DNA of 64,000 nt from Margaritifera margaritifera (taxonomy: Eukaryota; Mollusca; Bivalvia; Unionida; Margaritiferidae). The translations under genes were made by a program, and so were the position numbers. This document shows, in pieces, positions 11,252 through 23,535 of the stretch; position 1 is the first letter of the stretch; the number at the start of each line of letters is the position of its first letter. The stretch lies in assembly GCA_029931535.1 (NCBI GenBank), contig JAQPZY010001419.1, positions 976,001 to 1,040,000 on the forward strand. Direction: 5' to 3'. The notes beneath the pieces were generated by a model that saw only the letters and a list, made by a program, of their open reading frames with translations, was not told where the DNA came from and did not search any database.

Positions 11252-12292
11252 GTTGAAAAGAAAGAGCCCAAAACAATTCTCAGCTTCAATTCCACTTTTA
11301 TTCTTTAAATTATATATGTTATATAACATAGTTTAGTTGGCAATATGTGGCATAAATAATCAAAAATAAACACATTAGTCTGTCTCATCATTTCTGCATA
11401 TTCACTTTTACCATGGAAACATATTCTTTACCATTATTCACATACTAGTAAAATATCTAAATAAAATGAACCAACACTTCAATATTATCAGTGCCAGGTT
11501 CAAACGTACAATAATTTCAGTATAAAACGGTAGTGACAGCTATTTGATTGTCGAAACCAAGCAAAGTGTAGACCGGCCATAATACACGTCTGACATATGA
11601 AATAATTGAGAAGCACTAAAACTGCTCTATAAGCAATTGACAGCAGCTATCAAAGTAATACATACTAAAGGTGTTGCGTCATTAGAAGACTAACACTCGC
11701 CCTAAGCAAGGGACAGCACGTGCCGTGTACATTCACTAGCTCTGACCTATCTACCCTGACAATTGTGAAAGGCAAATTCAATCGTAGCATATAACAAGAT
11801 ATATACTTTTGTGTGAAAAAATGTCATATTCAAAGGAAACACGAGTACATCCTAATGAAAATATACTAAATAAAGAATGTTATACCAGCTAGTACTCAAA
11901 CACATAATATGTACAGTGGCTCCATCCAACATGTCCAACAGCCTGAACGGACTGTCAAACTCTACAGTGAAAATTTCCCAAAAGAGTGGGAAGTGTTCTG
12001 ATTGGACAGCTTGTGAAAATTATTCATAACAAAACTAAATCTGTATAATTTATCCAATTTACATTTAAATTCTTCTATCATATTAATTTTCATGTCTAAT
12101 GAATATGCAAAGTACAAAAACTCCGGAAAAATATTAAAAACTGTCCACGTGCACATCCCGTGCATACATAGAAAAGCACTGCCATTATACACATCCATAA
12201 TGACTATAAATGCAGACATTATGGTTTACATAAACCTTGACATATACATCATTACGAACAATGTAATCAAGATGAACTAACTTATTTCACTA
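11249..12292. other. About 1 kb without recognised content
   Basis: AT-rich sequence. Only short ORFs without domain signatures were found on either strand. Confidence 0.5.
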
Positions 12293-12308
12293 TTACACAC
12301 ACACACAA

Positions 12309-12369
<61 letters not shown>
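12293..12369. repeat. (CA)n(TA)n compound microsatellite
   Basis: A CA run (12293-12327) passes directly into TA (12327-12369). Confidence 0.97.
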
Positions 12370-12376
<7 letters not shown>

Positions 12377-12388
12377 ATATACACACTG

Positions 12389-13090
12389 AAAAGACTCTAG
12401 GTCTTAAAAAAATGTAACAGAAAGAAAATGAAACCAATAATGTAAGTAAAATCAACAAGCAATTTATTTCTAGACAATTAAAGTGAAAATTCAAAAGACA
12501 CTTACAGTAACGTGATTTAAAATCCAAATAATCCAATAATCCTAAGTGTCCTAATCACAAATCCTAAATATAGAATGTCCCGAATGAATTCCAGTAGCCT
12601 TGAATGCCCTGATGTGTAAGTAGTCTTGAATGTGCTGATATGCCTGAATGATGCAATCTAGAATATCGTTGAATAAATTCAGGTAAATCCCAAAGTCAAG
12701 TATTAATCTAATATGAGAATGATTACTTTTAGTATTTCCAATGAATGCTTCAAATAAATAATTCCTCTCTGAATTTGCTCTGATTTTCACAACTGTAACA
12801 TCTGATTACTAAAATAAATTCCTTAATAGACTGATCTTAATAATATGAAGTTTACTATAGGAATGAAATATTGTTTACCAAACCTGTATAAATATAAGGA
12901 TAAGTCACCTGACATAATATTCTAAAATATGAGTAACTCTAATGGAAATTTCCTATGCGTACCTGACTTTTCTCCCATCAAGATATGGAAAATTCCAATC
13001 TAATTATTAAATGCTACGTAAACAAGACTGACCTTGATCTCAAATGCAGTAAATATGTTGTTTACAAAATGACTAAAGTGCAACTGACCT
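12389..13090 (-). repeat. Diverged LTR-like relative of the 1340-2187 element
   Basis: It opens GACTCTAGG...AATGTAACAGAA like the 1340 element. It keeps the same sequence style and order of fragments (AATTCC, CTGAAT, TTAATAATATG blocks). The end is not clear, and an aligner is needed to confirm. Confidence 0.35.
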
Positions 13091-13127
13091 CATGGACACA
13101 TATTATAATTTCAATATACATAACACT

Positions 13128-13133
<6 letters not shown>

Positions 13134-13158
<25 letters not shown>
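13134..13158. repeat. (GA)n microsatellite
   Basis: About 12 GA units, just upstream of repeat R1 copy 1. Confidence 0.97.
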
Positions 13159-13159
<1 letters not shown>

Positions 13160-13234
13160 CCCCATACAGGGTTTTACAATTTCATTGTGGTATGTATCTT
13201 TGAGAATATCAGTGAATCTTCTGAAAGATATATA

Positions 13235-13990
13235 CAACATAAAAATTGTAATACCCTGTATCGGTTACGATAAAACGAGCATAATCTTGTATCAATGGTA
13301 CATAGTAATAGATGAAATGTTAACATACTCGCAAATTATTTTCATGTATATCTTATCTTTCGCATACACCAGCAATTAACTTAACACACACCAACGTTTT
13401 TACTCGAAAATAAGTTTTTCTCCAAAATAAGCCGCATAATAATTGACTAATGTTTAAATCGAGCCGTGGCTCTTGTTTGAAAAATCATGGTATTATTTTC
13501 GTTTTCAATATGATTCGACTGTGCAATGCCTCCTTATCTCGCATCACTTCGGTTATCTTTTTTAATTGTTGCTATTATGTGAAACTACCCTTTGAAATGA
13601 CTTATAAAACCACATATTATCTGTCAGAAATCATTTAAAAAAATGTAAAATGTAAGGTCAAAGTTGAGAGGGGGATAGCATTTAGTATAACGTGATATAC
13701 CCTGATACCACGTCATGTCCAGATAATATAGTATTGAAGTAAACAAACTATAAAACTTGTCCGGGTCATATGATACATATATACATATATAATATACTAC
13801 ACTTATTAAATAATATACTACATTTATCACATTCTGGTATGCTTTTATTCATTGCCTCCCTCTACACGGACCTTACACTCCTGTTTTTCAGTTGCAAACT
13901 ATATAAAATCCTTATATTCCGACGTTTCGAAATCATGGTGTAGTAATATTTATATTTGCATATGAAAGATAATTTGGATAACTGTACGTG
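13235..13990 (+). repeat. Dispersed element R1, copy 1 (3'-truncated)
   Basis: It shares ordered blocks with copies at 26145, 35147/36640 and 40450: CCTGTATCGG, AATGGTACATAGTA, an AATAAG...CC block, CATATTATCT, the DR1-like AGGTCAAAGTTGA (13655-13667), ACGGACCTTACACT, TATATAAAA (13900-13908) and ATTTGCAT (13954-13961). It stops at the (TA)n at 14005. No coding potential was seen. Confidence 0.85.
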
Positions 13991-14004
13991 TGCTTGACTT
14001 AATG

Positions 14005-14071
<67 letters not shown>

Positions 14072-14083
14072 TATATATAATTC

Positions 14084-14114
<31 letters not shown>

Positions 14115-14150
14115 ATTCATATATATGTATATGTATATATATATGTATGC
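14005..14150. repeat. (TA)n followed by a 42-bp tandem pair
   Basis: TA run 14005-14068, then two copies of a unit containing ATTCATATATATGTATATGT. Confidence 0.95.
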
Positions 14151-14371
14151 ATACACGGTGGATTCTAGGCAGTTTAGTTGTCCTACGACTCGTCTAGTCT
14201 ATAGAACTTTTCGATAACAGTTGTTACCGCCCCTGAAAATAGGCTCCCCTGAAGATCGTCAGTGCATTGAAATCAGAAACCGTGGGCGCGAATTTATAAT
14301 TCCTATATCTGGAAAGTAAAATCCCTATTAACGATGCATCAACTACAGTGCCAAAATCGACTGAGAATATA

Positions 14372-14480
14372 AGACATTATAGCAGTGTCTGTTCCAATTA
14401 TCGACGAAAATCTGTTGACGAAAAAATTATAATTCTCTACAAGTTTCCTACAGACGAAAGGTTGAGAAAAGGCGTATAAA
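14372..14480 (+). pseudogene. Possible THAP-like finger relic
   Basis: The plus-strand reading VCSNYRRKSVDEK followed by LYKFPTDERLRK resembles the middle of a THAP zinc finger (Cys, Asn-Tyr, then Phe-Pro-x-Asp-x-x-Leu-Arg). The upstream Cys and the downstream Trp and CxxH were not found, and a stop follows. This is weak evidence. A profile search would decide. Confidence 0.25.
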
Positions 14481-14639
14481 AGTGTGACATGACCTCCTGT
14501 GGCACAGGCTGTGTTTAGCACATTTCTTAGAGGGACGATGTACCCAAGACCACAACCTTCCATCGGTTTTCAACGTGAAGTCGAAAAGAAAGATATCTGC
14601 ATGGTCCAAGCTAATTTCATCTGAATTTATTATGGAATA

Positions 14640-15922
14640 ACTCCAGTGGAAAAGTGTGTGTGTGACGGTCTCTGATTGAAATTATTATTATTATTGTTAA
14701 TATTATTAAAAAATCAACCCATCATACACATATTCTCCGATTTAAATTATTATTATTATTATTATTATTATTGTTAACTCCATACGTATATATTCTTTTT
14801 CTTCCCAGGTAGACCTACATGTGTAAACAGGTTTATTTTGGTAAAAAGTTAATGTGCTTTGAAAAGATTGGTCTGAATTAGATTTGTTTGGAGGGAAAAT
14901 TGTACATTAATAAACCCCTGGACACTATCAGTTTTGTCCTATATGTAAGAAAGTTCTGCATTTTCTATATTGAATTAGATCATGAATGTTAAGACTGATA
15001 TCACATGTGAATGAATCAATTACCTTAGACACTTAAGTGGTAATAAAAAAGTTGACATATTATACAGTTATATTATATTACTTGTTTAAATGATCCTTGT
15101 ACTTTAAGATAAATTGTAGGATTGCTCATGTACAAAAGTATACAATTTATGGTAAGAAGTGTTGTAGCTAAAGCATATGTATCTCCATGTTACTTTTATT
15201 ATTGTAGGAAAATGCTAAAAAAGGTGTGGCTTCTGTAAAAGTTTGTATTGTATTTATTATATATGTTACTAAGGCAATGACCAATTATTCAAAAGGAGGG
15301 GGGGGGGGCTGGGATCTTATTTAAAAAAATTGGTTGTACCCAAATTTGCTGGAACAAAAATCGGTCTCTTATATCAACTCCCCTTCTGCCAAATTTCCCA
15401 TGTCCTCTAGTCAAAACATGTTATGTCTTTTATAGGAAACTTAAGAAATATTCCAGCCCCCCCCCCATTCCCCAAATGGTATTGTTTGCCATTATCTTGC
15501 TTCTGCTTTTCGTGCAAATGTCGTCTTGTTGTCATCCATGTGTATGCTTCAATGTTTTATTTTGTCTAATCTTGTGCAACTTGTATACAGAGCTTAGTAT
15601 TTGGTAGAATTCTGCTTGTACTTTTTTCTTTTATTATCAAGCCTACAGACGTACAGCATTATGCAGCATTTGTATTTGTACATACATGTATGCTTCTGCT
15701 AATAAGTTGCTATTCCCATATATGTACTATTTGCAAATACATTTCATCCGCTTAATGAAAATAAATTTTGTAAATTTTCAACTTAGTGACAAAAACAACA
15801 CTTACCAAGTTGAATGATAACATGAGTACAATTGTTTGCCAATATTAATAACATATATTAACGTGTAACATTTATTGTTTAAAAAATATTTAAGACTAAA
15901 GCACATAATGATTTGCCTTTCC
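14640..15922. other. Non-coding stretch with (ATT)n runs and an inverted G/C pair
   Basis: It holds short ATT microsatellites (14682-14712, 14746-14773). A G-run block (15297-15315) and a complementary C-run block (15457-15475) form a roughly 20-bp inverted pair around 140 bp. The sequence near 14900-14945 resembles one 56-bp unit of the 22505 array. No gene was seen. Confidence 0.5.
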
Positions 15923-16277
15923 ATGGACAGAATTTTTGAGGGGTTTCCCAAGGACAGCAGTCGTATTCGGGTTGTGGTAGCTCTTGGTATGGGATTCAGA
16001 TTTCTGAAATAGATGTCATTGTTCAATGGGGAATTGAAAAATCTTTTTGGCAAGAAGTAGGACGATGTGCCCGAGATGGTAAAAGGGGGTTCGGTATTAG
16101 CTATGTTTACTCTTGCTCCCTTCAAAATTGTGACCAGGCCATGAAAGACATGTTTAATTCAAAAGATTATTATAGGATGAAACTTTTACAGCAGTTCCTC
16201 CTTTCTGGTATGGATGAGTCTTCATTGACAGATGCCATGGAAAATATATTTTATCTTACTGAACTGTGTAAAATGTG
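15923..16277 (+). pseudogene. RecQ-like DNA helicase C-terminal fragment
   Basis: Plus-strand translation gives SSRIRVVVALGMG in one frame. After a frameshift near 15993 it gives EIDVIVQWG, FWQEVGRCARDGKRGF and a helical tail with LLQQFLLSGMD, ending in a stop at 16275. VVVA...LGMG, the hydrophobic DVIVQWG strand and QEVGRCARDG correspond to helicase motifs V and VI of RecQ-family proteins. Several residues between these blocks are missing (the 'TSA' before LGMG and about three before FWQEVG). Most zinc-binding cysteines after motif VI are lost. No upstream ATPase motifs were found nearby. I read it as a broken copy of a multicopy RecQ-like gene. An isolated exon of a larger gene is less likely given the frameshift. 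Confidence 0.75.
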
Positions 16278-16449
16278 ACTGATCAGCATGCATGTGTTGC
16301 ACAAATTGCCTCAATATTTGCACATTTACTTGGAAAATTACCAGAGATGTGGATCGATTATAATGCTATCGTTCTTATAAGTGATGCACATAATAACTCT
16401 CCTCCATAATTTATCTACAGTATATGTAGTTAGCATGTTCGAGTGGGTT

Positions 16450-16585
16450 GTGTTCCAATGTTGCCCTGTCAAGTTCTGGTCAGTTTGTATTGTGTGTTTC
16501 ACTGGGCAAGCAACTTTACTCATATTGCATAGGCACAGAATGGTCTTTGTTGTGCTGATGTGCCATTAAACACCATTATATCTGC
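16450..16585 (+). mobile_element. SINE 3' part
   Basis: CACTGGGCAAGCAACTTTAC is followed by a tail TGTGCTGATGTGCCATTAAA. It has the same block order as the SINE pieces at 2560 and 5720. The tRNA-like head is absent or too diverged. Confidence 0.55.
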
Positions 16586-16794
16586 TTACATTCAAAAGAA
16601 ATATATATGTAGTTAGTGTGTTATACTCAAAGTGGGGTGGGGGGGAGTCAAAACCTATCCAAACCAGTGTAAATCTGCTGTCATCTTTTCTCCATTCAAC
16701 ATCCGTATATTCATCAACTTCTCCTACATCTTCTACTACTATTTCTTGAGATCAATTTATGTATGTTTTTATATATGAAGATAAAGATGTATGT

Positions 16795-16926
16795 GCTATT
16801 ATTATTATTCATAGTAGTAGTATTTAAGGCACAGGATACCATGAAAAAAGAGAGGGAGAAAGAAGAGAAAATATTACAAATAGAAATAATAATAATTCTT
16901 ACAAATGTAAATGGTCAAAGAGAGAG

Positions 16927-16975
<49 letters not shown>

Positions 16976-17510
16976 GGAATCATAATAGTCATCATACTGC
17001 CTATAACCAGAAAAAAAATCATCATTATTTATTTTGCATCCAATATTAAAAATTATTATATCATCATTTATATATTAATCATAATTACAATAATAACAAT
17101 GCTTATTATCATTGCTGTTATTATTATTATTACTATTAGTAGTAGTAGTAGTGTATTATTATTGTAATAGTGAGACAATAATAGTAAAAATAATAATTAT
17201 AATAATAATGCATACAATAAAGTGGAAATGATGAGAGAAAGAGATAATAATTATAATAAAAATAATAAATGCTACTACTACTGCTACTAAAATATTAATA
17301 ATAATAAAAAGAGATAATAATAATAATAATAATAATAAATACAATAAAGTGCAGTCATAAATGACATAAAAAGAAAATAATAATTATAATGATGCATCTA
17401 ACCAGAATGCCAATCATCATCATAATCATCATCATCATCTAAGAATCCTGATTGCAGTAATGACAATTATTACAACACCATCACCAAAAGCATCATCATT
17501 ATTATGATAA
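16795..17510. repeat. Low-complexity (ATT/ATA)n-rich tract
   Basis: It contains a 42-bp ATA run (16931-16972) and scattered ATT, AGT and ATC trinucleotides. The Ile-rich and Leu-rich frames are artefacts of composition. Confidence 0.9.
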
Positions 17511-17513
17511 TTA

Positions 17514-17726
17514 TTATATGTATGTGAATTGTATACCTTGCTTATCGCAGCTGAACATATATGACAAAATAAATGACGTTTTCCCAGGAGTAATATTGAT
17601 GCCTATTCCTTCTAGCACATCTGAGGTACTCTTATTTCGTCTTTTATGCTTCCTTCTTGGGGAAAATTTATTATATCGTTTTTGTGCTTCAAAGCAAGGT
17701 ACGCAAATTGAACAGTTATCAGCCAT
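17514..17726 (-). CDS. Possible first exon of an unrecognised gene
   Basis: A 70-codon minus-strand reading frame begins MADNCSICVPCFEAQKRYNK. It has a basic stretch PRRKHKRRNKSTSDVLEGIG and a later Cys-containing segment ending SCDKQ. A splice-donor-like CAAG/GTATAC follows that end (near 17536). It holds two CxxC-like cysteine pairs and has non-repetitive amino-acid composition, unlike the microsatellite frames around it. I do not recognise the family. No second exon could be placed. A decayed copy of a multicopy gene is equally possible. Confidence 0.35.
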   Translation of the reverse strand: MADNCSICVPCFEAQKRYNKFSPRRKHKRRNKSTSDVLEGIGINITPGKTSFILSYMFSCDKQGIQFTYI

Positions 17727-17759
17727 CTTTTACATTAAACAATGCGTGACTGCATGACT

Positions 17760-18879
17760 TTACCACTTGTGGTGGGTAATACGAATCCAGTATTTACCTA
17801 AGCACGTGTGTCTGTGTACATTTTCCAGCAACTTCCCTTGTTAGACTACACCAGGGATACTAAAATTTGTTTGGCTGTCCACTGAAATTAACAGCTAAAA
17901 AAAAAAGGATTTACGATTCTAGTCATCTGGTCGAGGTGTCTTGGAAAATAAATCGTGCAGATTGTAAGTAGTAACATTCTTTTCAACTTCAAACCGCAAT
18001 GGACGAAAAGATAAAAAGGTTCTTCTTTTTGACTGTGCACCATGAGTGAGATCTTTGAGCGAAGCATGTGTGAAATTGTCCCAACCACTTTGTAGGTAGA
18101 TTTAGCCACCTTCCTGTAGACAACTGTATGTACCCATATATGTCCCCAATAATGACCATCAGAATATAAAAATCGTTATGGGGACAGGTTTATCGGTCTA
18201 ATTTTATGTATAACACTCTAAGTTTATCAATTTATTTGCAGAGAATAATTTTTAAAATCTTTGGCAAATTTAAAATTCTTAAATATTTGGAAGCCAGTTT
18301 AATATATTTGGTGAAATACTGTTTGAGATTTGCTAGTAATGCCATCTTAAACTGCCTGAAACATTTGTCATTATATGTTGTCACATGTATTGTGCATTAT
18401 TTTGTGGCATTTCATATCTTCAGTGCCGTCACACGCAGATCATTTTGAATTTATATTTTACATTACTTTAAAAAAAAAAAAACTACCCCAATATGCTTTT
18501 CTACAGAAACACTTCTAGATTTAATTACCAAGAATAAGAAAACCATGGCTTAAAAATCCATGTGGATTACAATTTCAATTCATGTGAAAGACGTGACTCT
18601 GTAGACCACAAATTAAAGCTTCATCTGAACTTTTAAAGAGCATTGATGACTTTGATTATGGTCAAAAGACTATGCATACCAATCATGATTTTTATCTTTT
18701 GGAAAGAATTAATATAAGACTTTAGTAAAATAAGTAAAATTTACCTGCTATAAAGTTTTGCAGGTAGTTTACACAGGCTGTGTTTTCACAATAAAAATTA
18801 AGCCTGCTTAGTGAATTGATCAACCATTTAGTTACGTAAGCCAGGCAAGCGATATCCTACCCACTTGTGCCTGTTATTA
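17760..18879. other. No gene recognised
   Basis: About 1.1 kb. One minus-strand frame (18109-17888, beginning MAKSTYKVVGTISHML) has protein-like composition but no recognised domain. The rest is AT-rich. Confidence 0.4.
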
Positions 18880-19460
18880 GCTGACCTAGAATACAAGCAT
18901 ATGTCATCAAGGTCACGAATGGCTATGACAATGAGTGGGATCAGATCCAAAACATATTGATGAGGTGATTGGCTGAGCTTGTTACTACACTGGAGGTAAT
19001 GTTTCTGATCCAGCTTTGATTAGAATTGGAATATAAGTGTTTATCGTCATTCTCTCGCCTCAGTTCGATATTGAGTAAGATTTACAAATATTAATGAGAT
19101 GATCTTGCATCTGATTGTCTGAGTTTGTTACCACAATGGAAGCCATATTTTAGGGTTTAATTTTGATCAAGCTTGGCATATGGGTTTGTATCAACAAGAT
19201 CTCGGACAAGTTCGATTAATGAGGCAATCTTGCATCTGATTGGCTGGGCTTGTCAACACTCTAGAGACTTTATGAATAGATGTTGATCAAATGTTAAATC
19301 ATCTTATATTATCAAGATTTAGGGCGAGTTTGATTTTGAACAAGGTCTAAACATATTTATGATGTAATATTGTATGACACTATCAGAGCTTGTTGCCCAT
19401 CTGGACAAGACTTTGCTCCGACTTGGTAAAGAAGTTTATATAATTATTAGTTCGTGAAGT
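18880..19460. repeat. Tandem array A, about 170-bp units, 3-4 diverged copies
   Basis: Recurring blocks are GATTGGCTGAGCTTGTTACT, TTTTGATCAAGCTTGGCATA-like and ATTAATGAGATGATCTTGCA, spaced about 150-180 bp. Copies are strongly diverged. Confidence 0.75.
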
Positions 19461-19479
19461 TCTCCACTGTTCAATTGTG

Positions 19480-20120
19480 CAAGCCAGATGAGTGATATCA
19501 GTCCCACTTGGATCTCTTGCTAAAATTTTCATTTGCATACATTTTCTAAATGCCAAGATAGATTCTCATCATGCTATGCTTGAATCATTCGGAAACATAG
19601 ACGGTTCAATCTATGACATGCTCATTTTCCCCTTTTGCCTTGGGGTAAAGGTCCCAGTCATAGAAAATTTGCGTAAGGTTTTTGGTTAAAAGGTTTTCAT
19701 TTGCTAATAGTTCTTAAACCTTTTGATAGATTCTCATCATACTGGGCATGATTCATTATGAAACCATGACAATTAATTCTACGATATGCTTACTTGCCAC
19801 TATGACCCAGGAGTCAGTTTCAGTTTTAGAAAATTTGCAATAAAGTTTTTGTTCTAGTTTTTCATTTGCTTATATATCCTAAACCTCAAGATTTTCATCA
19901 TTATGAAACTAAGTCAGTTCATTCAACGTCATGCTGACATGTCCGTTTAACCTTGGGGTCCCAATCGTAGAAAATGTGCATTAAGGTTTGGGTTACAGTC
20001 TTGTCATTTGCTTTTATTTCCTAAAAGACTTGACAGATTTGTTCATACTTGACCCCTTTGAACTTGGGGTAACTACAACAATTTATTCTACATCATGCTC
20101 ACTGGCCCATGTGACCTACC
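19480..20120. repeat. Tandem array B, about 185-bp units, 3-4 diverged copies
   Basis: Each unit carries TTTTCATTTGCTTATAT-like, GATTCTCATCAT, CATGCTCA, CCTTGGGGT and TAGAAAATTTGC in this order. Two further units lie at 21690-21970. Confidence 0.8.
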
Positions 20121-20269
20121 TTTTACCTCGAGTTAATTAATTTTCTTCAACTGATATAATGGATATGATAGATTCTTTCTTTATCGATAAATAAGAGCAA
20201 GAATTGTTTTATCAAGCTGTTTGAGAACCGGAAATATTCTTTCCCAAAAAATCTCCCTACCCCACACCA

Positions 20270-21560
20270 AATAATAAATGGTCTGTTGTCCGTCGCCCTT
20301 TCATCCATTAGCATAATTTCTTGCACTCTGCCTTAACTACTTGGAGAATTGCCGTGAAACCTGACATTCACATTGCTCACATGATATACTCTGTTTGCTT
20401 CTAAATAACGCACAAACATGACCGACACATCAACCATCTTGAAAATGTTGCTATCGCTACTCCTCCTGAACGGAAAGACATATTGACATGGAGTCTACAC
20501 CAGAAGAAATCTTGTGATGTCTAGTTCCGTCCTGAAGGAAAATGGTGCCGATATGATGTTCAGTATAGCTGCCATAGCAGCCATCTTTAAAAATCATGTG
20601 TTCGCTACTCCTCTTGAACGGAAAGTCATGCTGACATGGGATTTTCACCAGAAGACCTCTTGTGATGTTTGGTTAGTCCTACATAAAACTGGTGTCAGTC
20701 TGACTTCCAGTATGGCCACCACATCAGCCATCTTGAAAATCTTTTAATTGTTACAACTCCTGAACGAAAAGTCATATGGACATAGGTTTTACACCAGGAG
20801 ATCTTATAATGTCTAGTTGGTCCTAATTAAAAATAGTGCGGATCAGACATCCACTATGGTTACAATGGCAGCCATCTTGAAAATCTTGTTATTTGTTACT
20901 CTTGTACGGACAGACATATAGACATTGTGCTTTCATCAGGACACTTCTTACGATGTCAAGTTTGTTCCAACTGAAAATGATGGCAATCTGTCCTACAGAA
21001 TGGCCGCAACAGTAGCCATCTTGGAAATCTTGTTATTGCTACTTCTCCTAGATGGGTAGTCATATCGACATGGAGTTCTCACTTAAAGACATCTTGTGAT
21101 GTTTAGTTGGACCTAAACGAAATTTTGCCGATACAATATTGAGGCCATGGCTGTTGTCGTAAAAAACTTAGTATCACTACTCTCAACAAATAGTTATATC
21201 GACATTAGGTTTTCAGAAGAAGATTTCTTATTTTAGTAATTCGGTTCTAAAATTAAAATGGCGCCAATCTTACCACTGATATGGCCGTCATTGCACTCAT
21301 TTTGAAAATTTTGTTATTGCTACTCTTAGACTGATGATGTTTAGTTGGGCCTTAAGGAAAATGGTCCTTATCTGACATCTTGTATGGCCACCATGGCAGC
21401 CATCTTAAATATCTTATCGTTACTTCTCCTGAATAGATGGTCATATTTACATGGAGTTTTCACCAAAAGACTAATAATTATGTGTGTTTGGTCCTAAATG
21501 AAAATGGTGCTGATCTTACATTTAATATAGCTGCTACAGCGGCTGGTTTAAAACTATTGT
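20270..21560. repeat. Tandem array C, about 146-bp units, 8-9 copies
   Basis: The unit has the blocks GCCATCTTGAAAATCTTG, GCTACTCCTCCTGAACGG, AGTCATATCGACATGG, TTTTCACCAGAAGAC, TAGTTGGTCCTAAATGAAAA and TGGTGCCGAT. GCCATCTT recurs near 20440, 20580, 20728, 20873, 21016 and 21402. Related units lie inverted at 23780-24070 and 24720-25010, and in direct orientation at 32110-32860. Confidence 0.9.
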
Positions 21561-21689
21561 TATTACTCAGCAAAAAATATCAGACATGCTTTCCATACAC
21601 AGCAGTTAAAAAAAAAGAAATGGTCTTATCTTGAATTCCTGGACATTCTTTTCGGCCAGTAGAGCGTTAGTTCCTTCGAGGGACTCTTG

Positions 21690-21970
21690 TTCATAGTTGG
21701 GATGAATCACTAAGAACCTAAGATCATTCATTTTGCGACATACTTGTTTCCCCCTTTGAACTTTGGGTTAAGGTCACCCTATTACAAAATTTGCATTAAG
21801 GTTTAATTTAAATTTGTTACTTAATTTGCTTATATTTCCCCAACCCCTTGGTGGATTTTCATTATACTTTAACTGAATCATTATGAGGCAAAGACAATTC
21901 ATTTGCGACATGCTCTCTCAACCTTTCGACCTTGGGATCAAGTCCATACTTTATAGTAATACATTGGTTG
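21690..21970. repeat. Array B units, second block
   Basis: Two units with GAATCA, TTTGCGACATACTTG, CTTTGGGTTAAGGTC and AAATTTGCATTAAGG match array B at 19480-20120. Array C is thus sandwiched between B units. Confidence 0.75.
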
Positions 21971-22233
21971 TTGGCTCGATAAACAGGCCCTGACCTTTTT
22001 GTCTGAAAAAAAACTTCGTTTTATAAATAAGTTTGAGAGAAAATTGTTAAGGCATGGAATAATCATGCTAAAATTGACACAACATTAGACCCAGAACTGA
22101 AAATTAACCTTTTCTGGTATATTTAATAATTAAGTATACCTGGTATCAATATTTTCTCATTTATTTAAACTTTGTATACTTCCTTCGCTTCTTTTTATAT
22201 TCAATTTCACAAATCTCTGGCAAGATCCATAAG

Positions 22234-22341
22234 ACATACATACATACATACATACATACATACATACATACATACATACATACATACATACATACATACA
22301 TACATACATACATACATACATACATACATACATACATACAT
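22234..22341. repeat. (TACA)n microsatellite
   Basis: About 27 tetranucleotide units without interruption. Confidence 0.99.
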
Positions 22342-22504
22342 GTACTTAAAAAGTAGTATTTTGTCAAAATCTGAAATGGGGGTGAATAATCCTGATACCA
22401 GGTCAGAGGGCCCAAAATACATGGTCTTTCAGCATAAATCTATGATCTGAATAGTTGGCAAGGGTCTGTATCTCACTCCTGAATAATAGGACCGGATGTG
22501 GGTG

Positions 22505-22740
22505 GGCCCAAGTGAATTGAATATTAGTCCATAGGATTAACATTAGTATGATCTTATGCGGACAAAGGGAATTGTACATTAGTCAATAAGTTTAACATCA
22601 GTTTTGTCCTATACTAACAAGGGGAATTGAACATTGGTCCATATGTTTAACATTAGTATGGCCCTATGCGGACGAGGGGACTTAAACATTAGTCCATCGG
22701 ATTAACACAAAGTATGACCCTATGCTGACAAAGAGAATTC
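22505..22740. repeat. Tandem array D, about 56-bp units, 4 copies
   Basis: The unit runs GGGGAATTGAACATTAGTCC, then TTTAACATTAGTATG, then CCTATGCGGACAA. One unit recurs inverted at 23430-23535. Confidence 0.9.
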
Positions 22741-22784
22741 AATACCAACTGTTCTTATATTCGCCTTCTGGCGAATACACCGTG

Positions 22785-23100
22785 TTCGTGACCAGCACAT
22801 ACATGTACTGACAAACACCATACCTACTGACCAACGCGCGTCTAATGCCCAACACTCCGTCTTACTGACCAACATCAACCTCTACTGACCAACACCTGGG
22901 TGTACTGTCCAATACTCACGCGTACTCACCAACACCACGACTTATTGACCAACACCCAACTTTACTGACCAACACCCACATATACTTGGCATCACCCCCT
23001 CTGCTCATCAATACCCATACTACTGACCAGCACCAGCCTCTACTGACCAATACAGTGTTACTGACCAGTACATACACTTACTGGCTAGCACCCTTATGGG
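22785..23100. repeat. Tandem array E, about 20-bp units, about 15 copies
   Basis: The core TACTGACCAACACC recurs every 18-21 bp with a variable remainder, at least 14 times. Confidence 0.9.
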
Positions 23101-23429
23101 AATTAAATATTGAGGGACACTATAGCCTTCTATAGATATTGAACACGATAGAGAGAAGAACAAACCACTTAAATGACATACATCGACTTACTTTTACATT
23201 ACAAGGGTAAATTAATTACGGATCAACTATCATAGGTAACATTTCACTGAACGTACCAAACCTAGAGCGACAAAAACTAAAGCAGTGCATTGGTATCAAA
23301 GTGAACTAACTAAACTCGCATCATACAGCATTGACATTAAAAAAAAAAAAAAATGGCCTTTCACTCCAGGATTGGGTAATATAAAACCATGTGTTGATTT
23401 GCAAGGATCACTCACCATCACATACCCTA

Positions 23430-23535
23430 CAACTCTTTCAGGTGAGTTGGTATTAAATTTCCCTTGTCAGCATAGGGCCATACTAATGTTAAACCTATGG
23501 ACTAATGCTCAATTCCCCTTGTATAGCAATCATCT
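23430..23535. repeat. Array D unit, inverted
   Basis: The reverse complement reads AAGGGGAATTGAGCATTAGT, CCATAGGTTTAACATTAGT, ATGGCCCTATGCTGACAAGG, matching the 22505-22740 unit at high identity. Confidence 0.85.

Noticed and set aside
22785..23100. CRISPR-like array (20-bp core with variable remainder)
   Set aside because: Period is only about 20 bp, the variable part is a few bases, the cores are degenerate, and the window is eukaryotic. It is a minisatellite.
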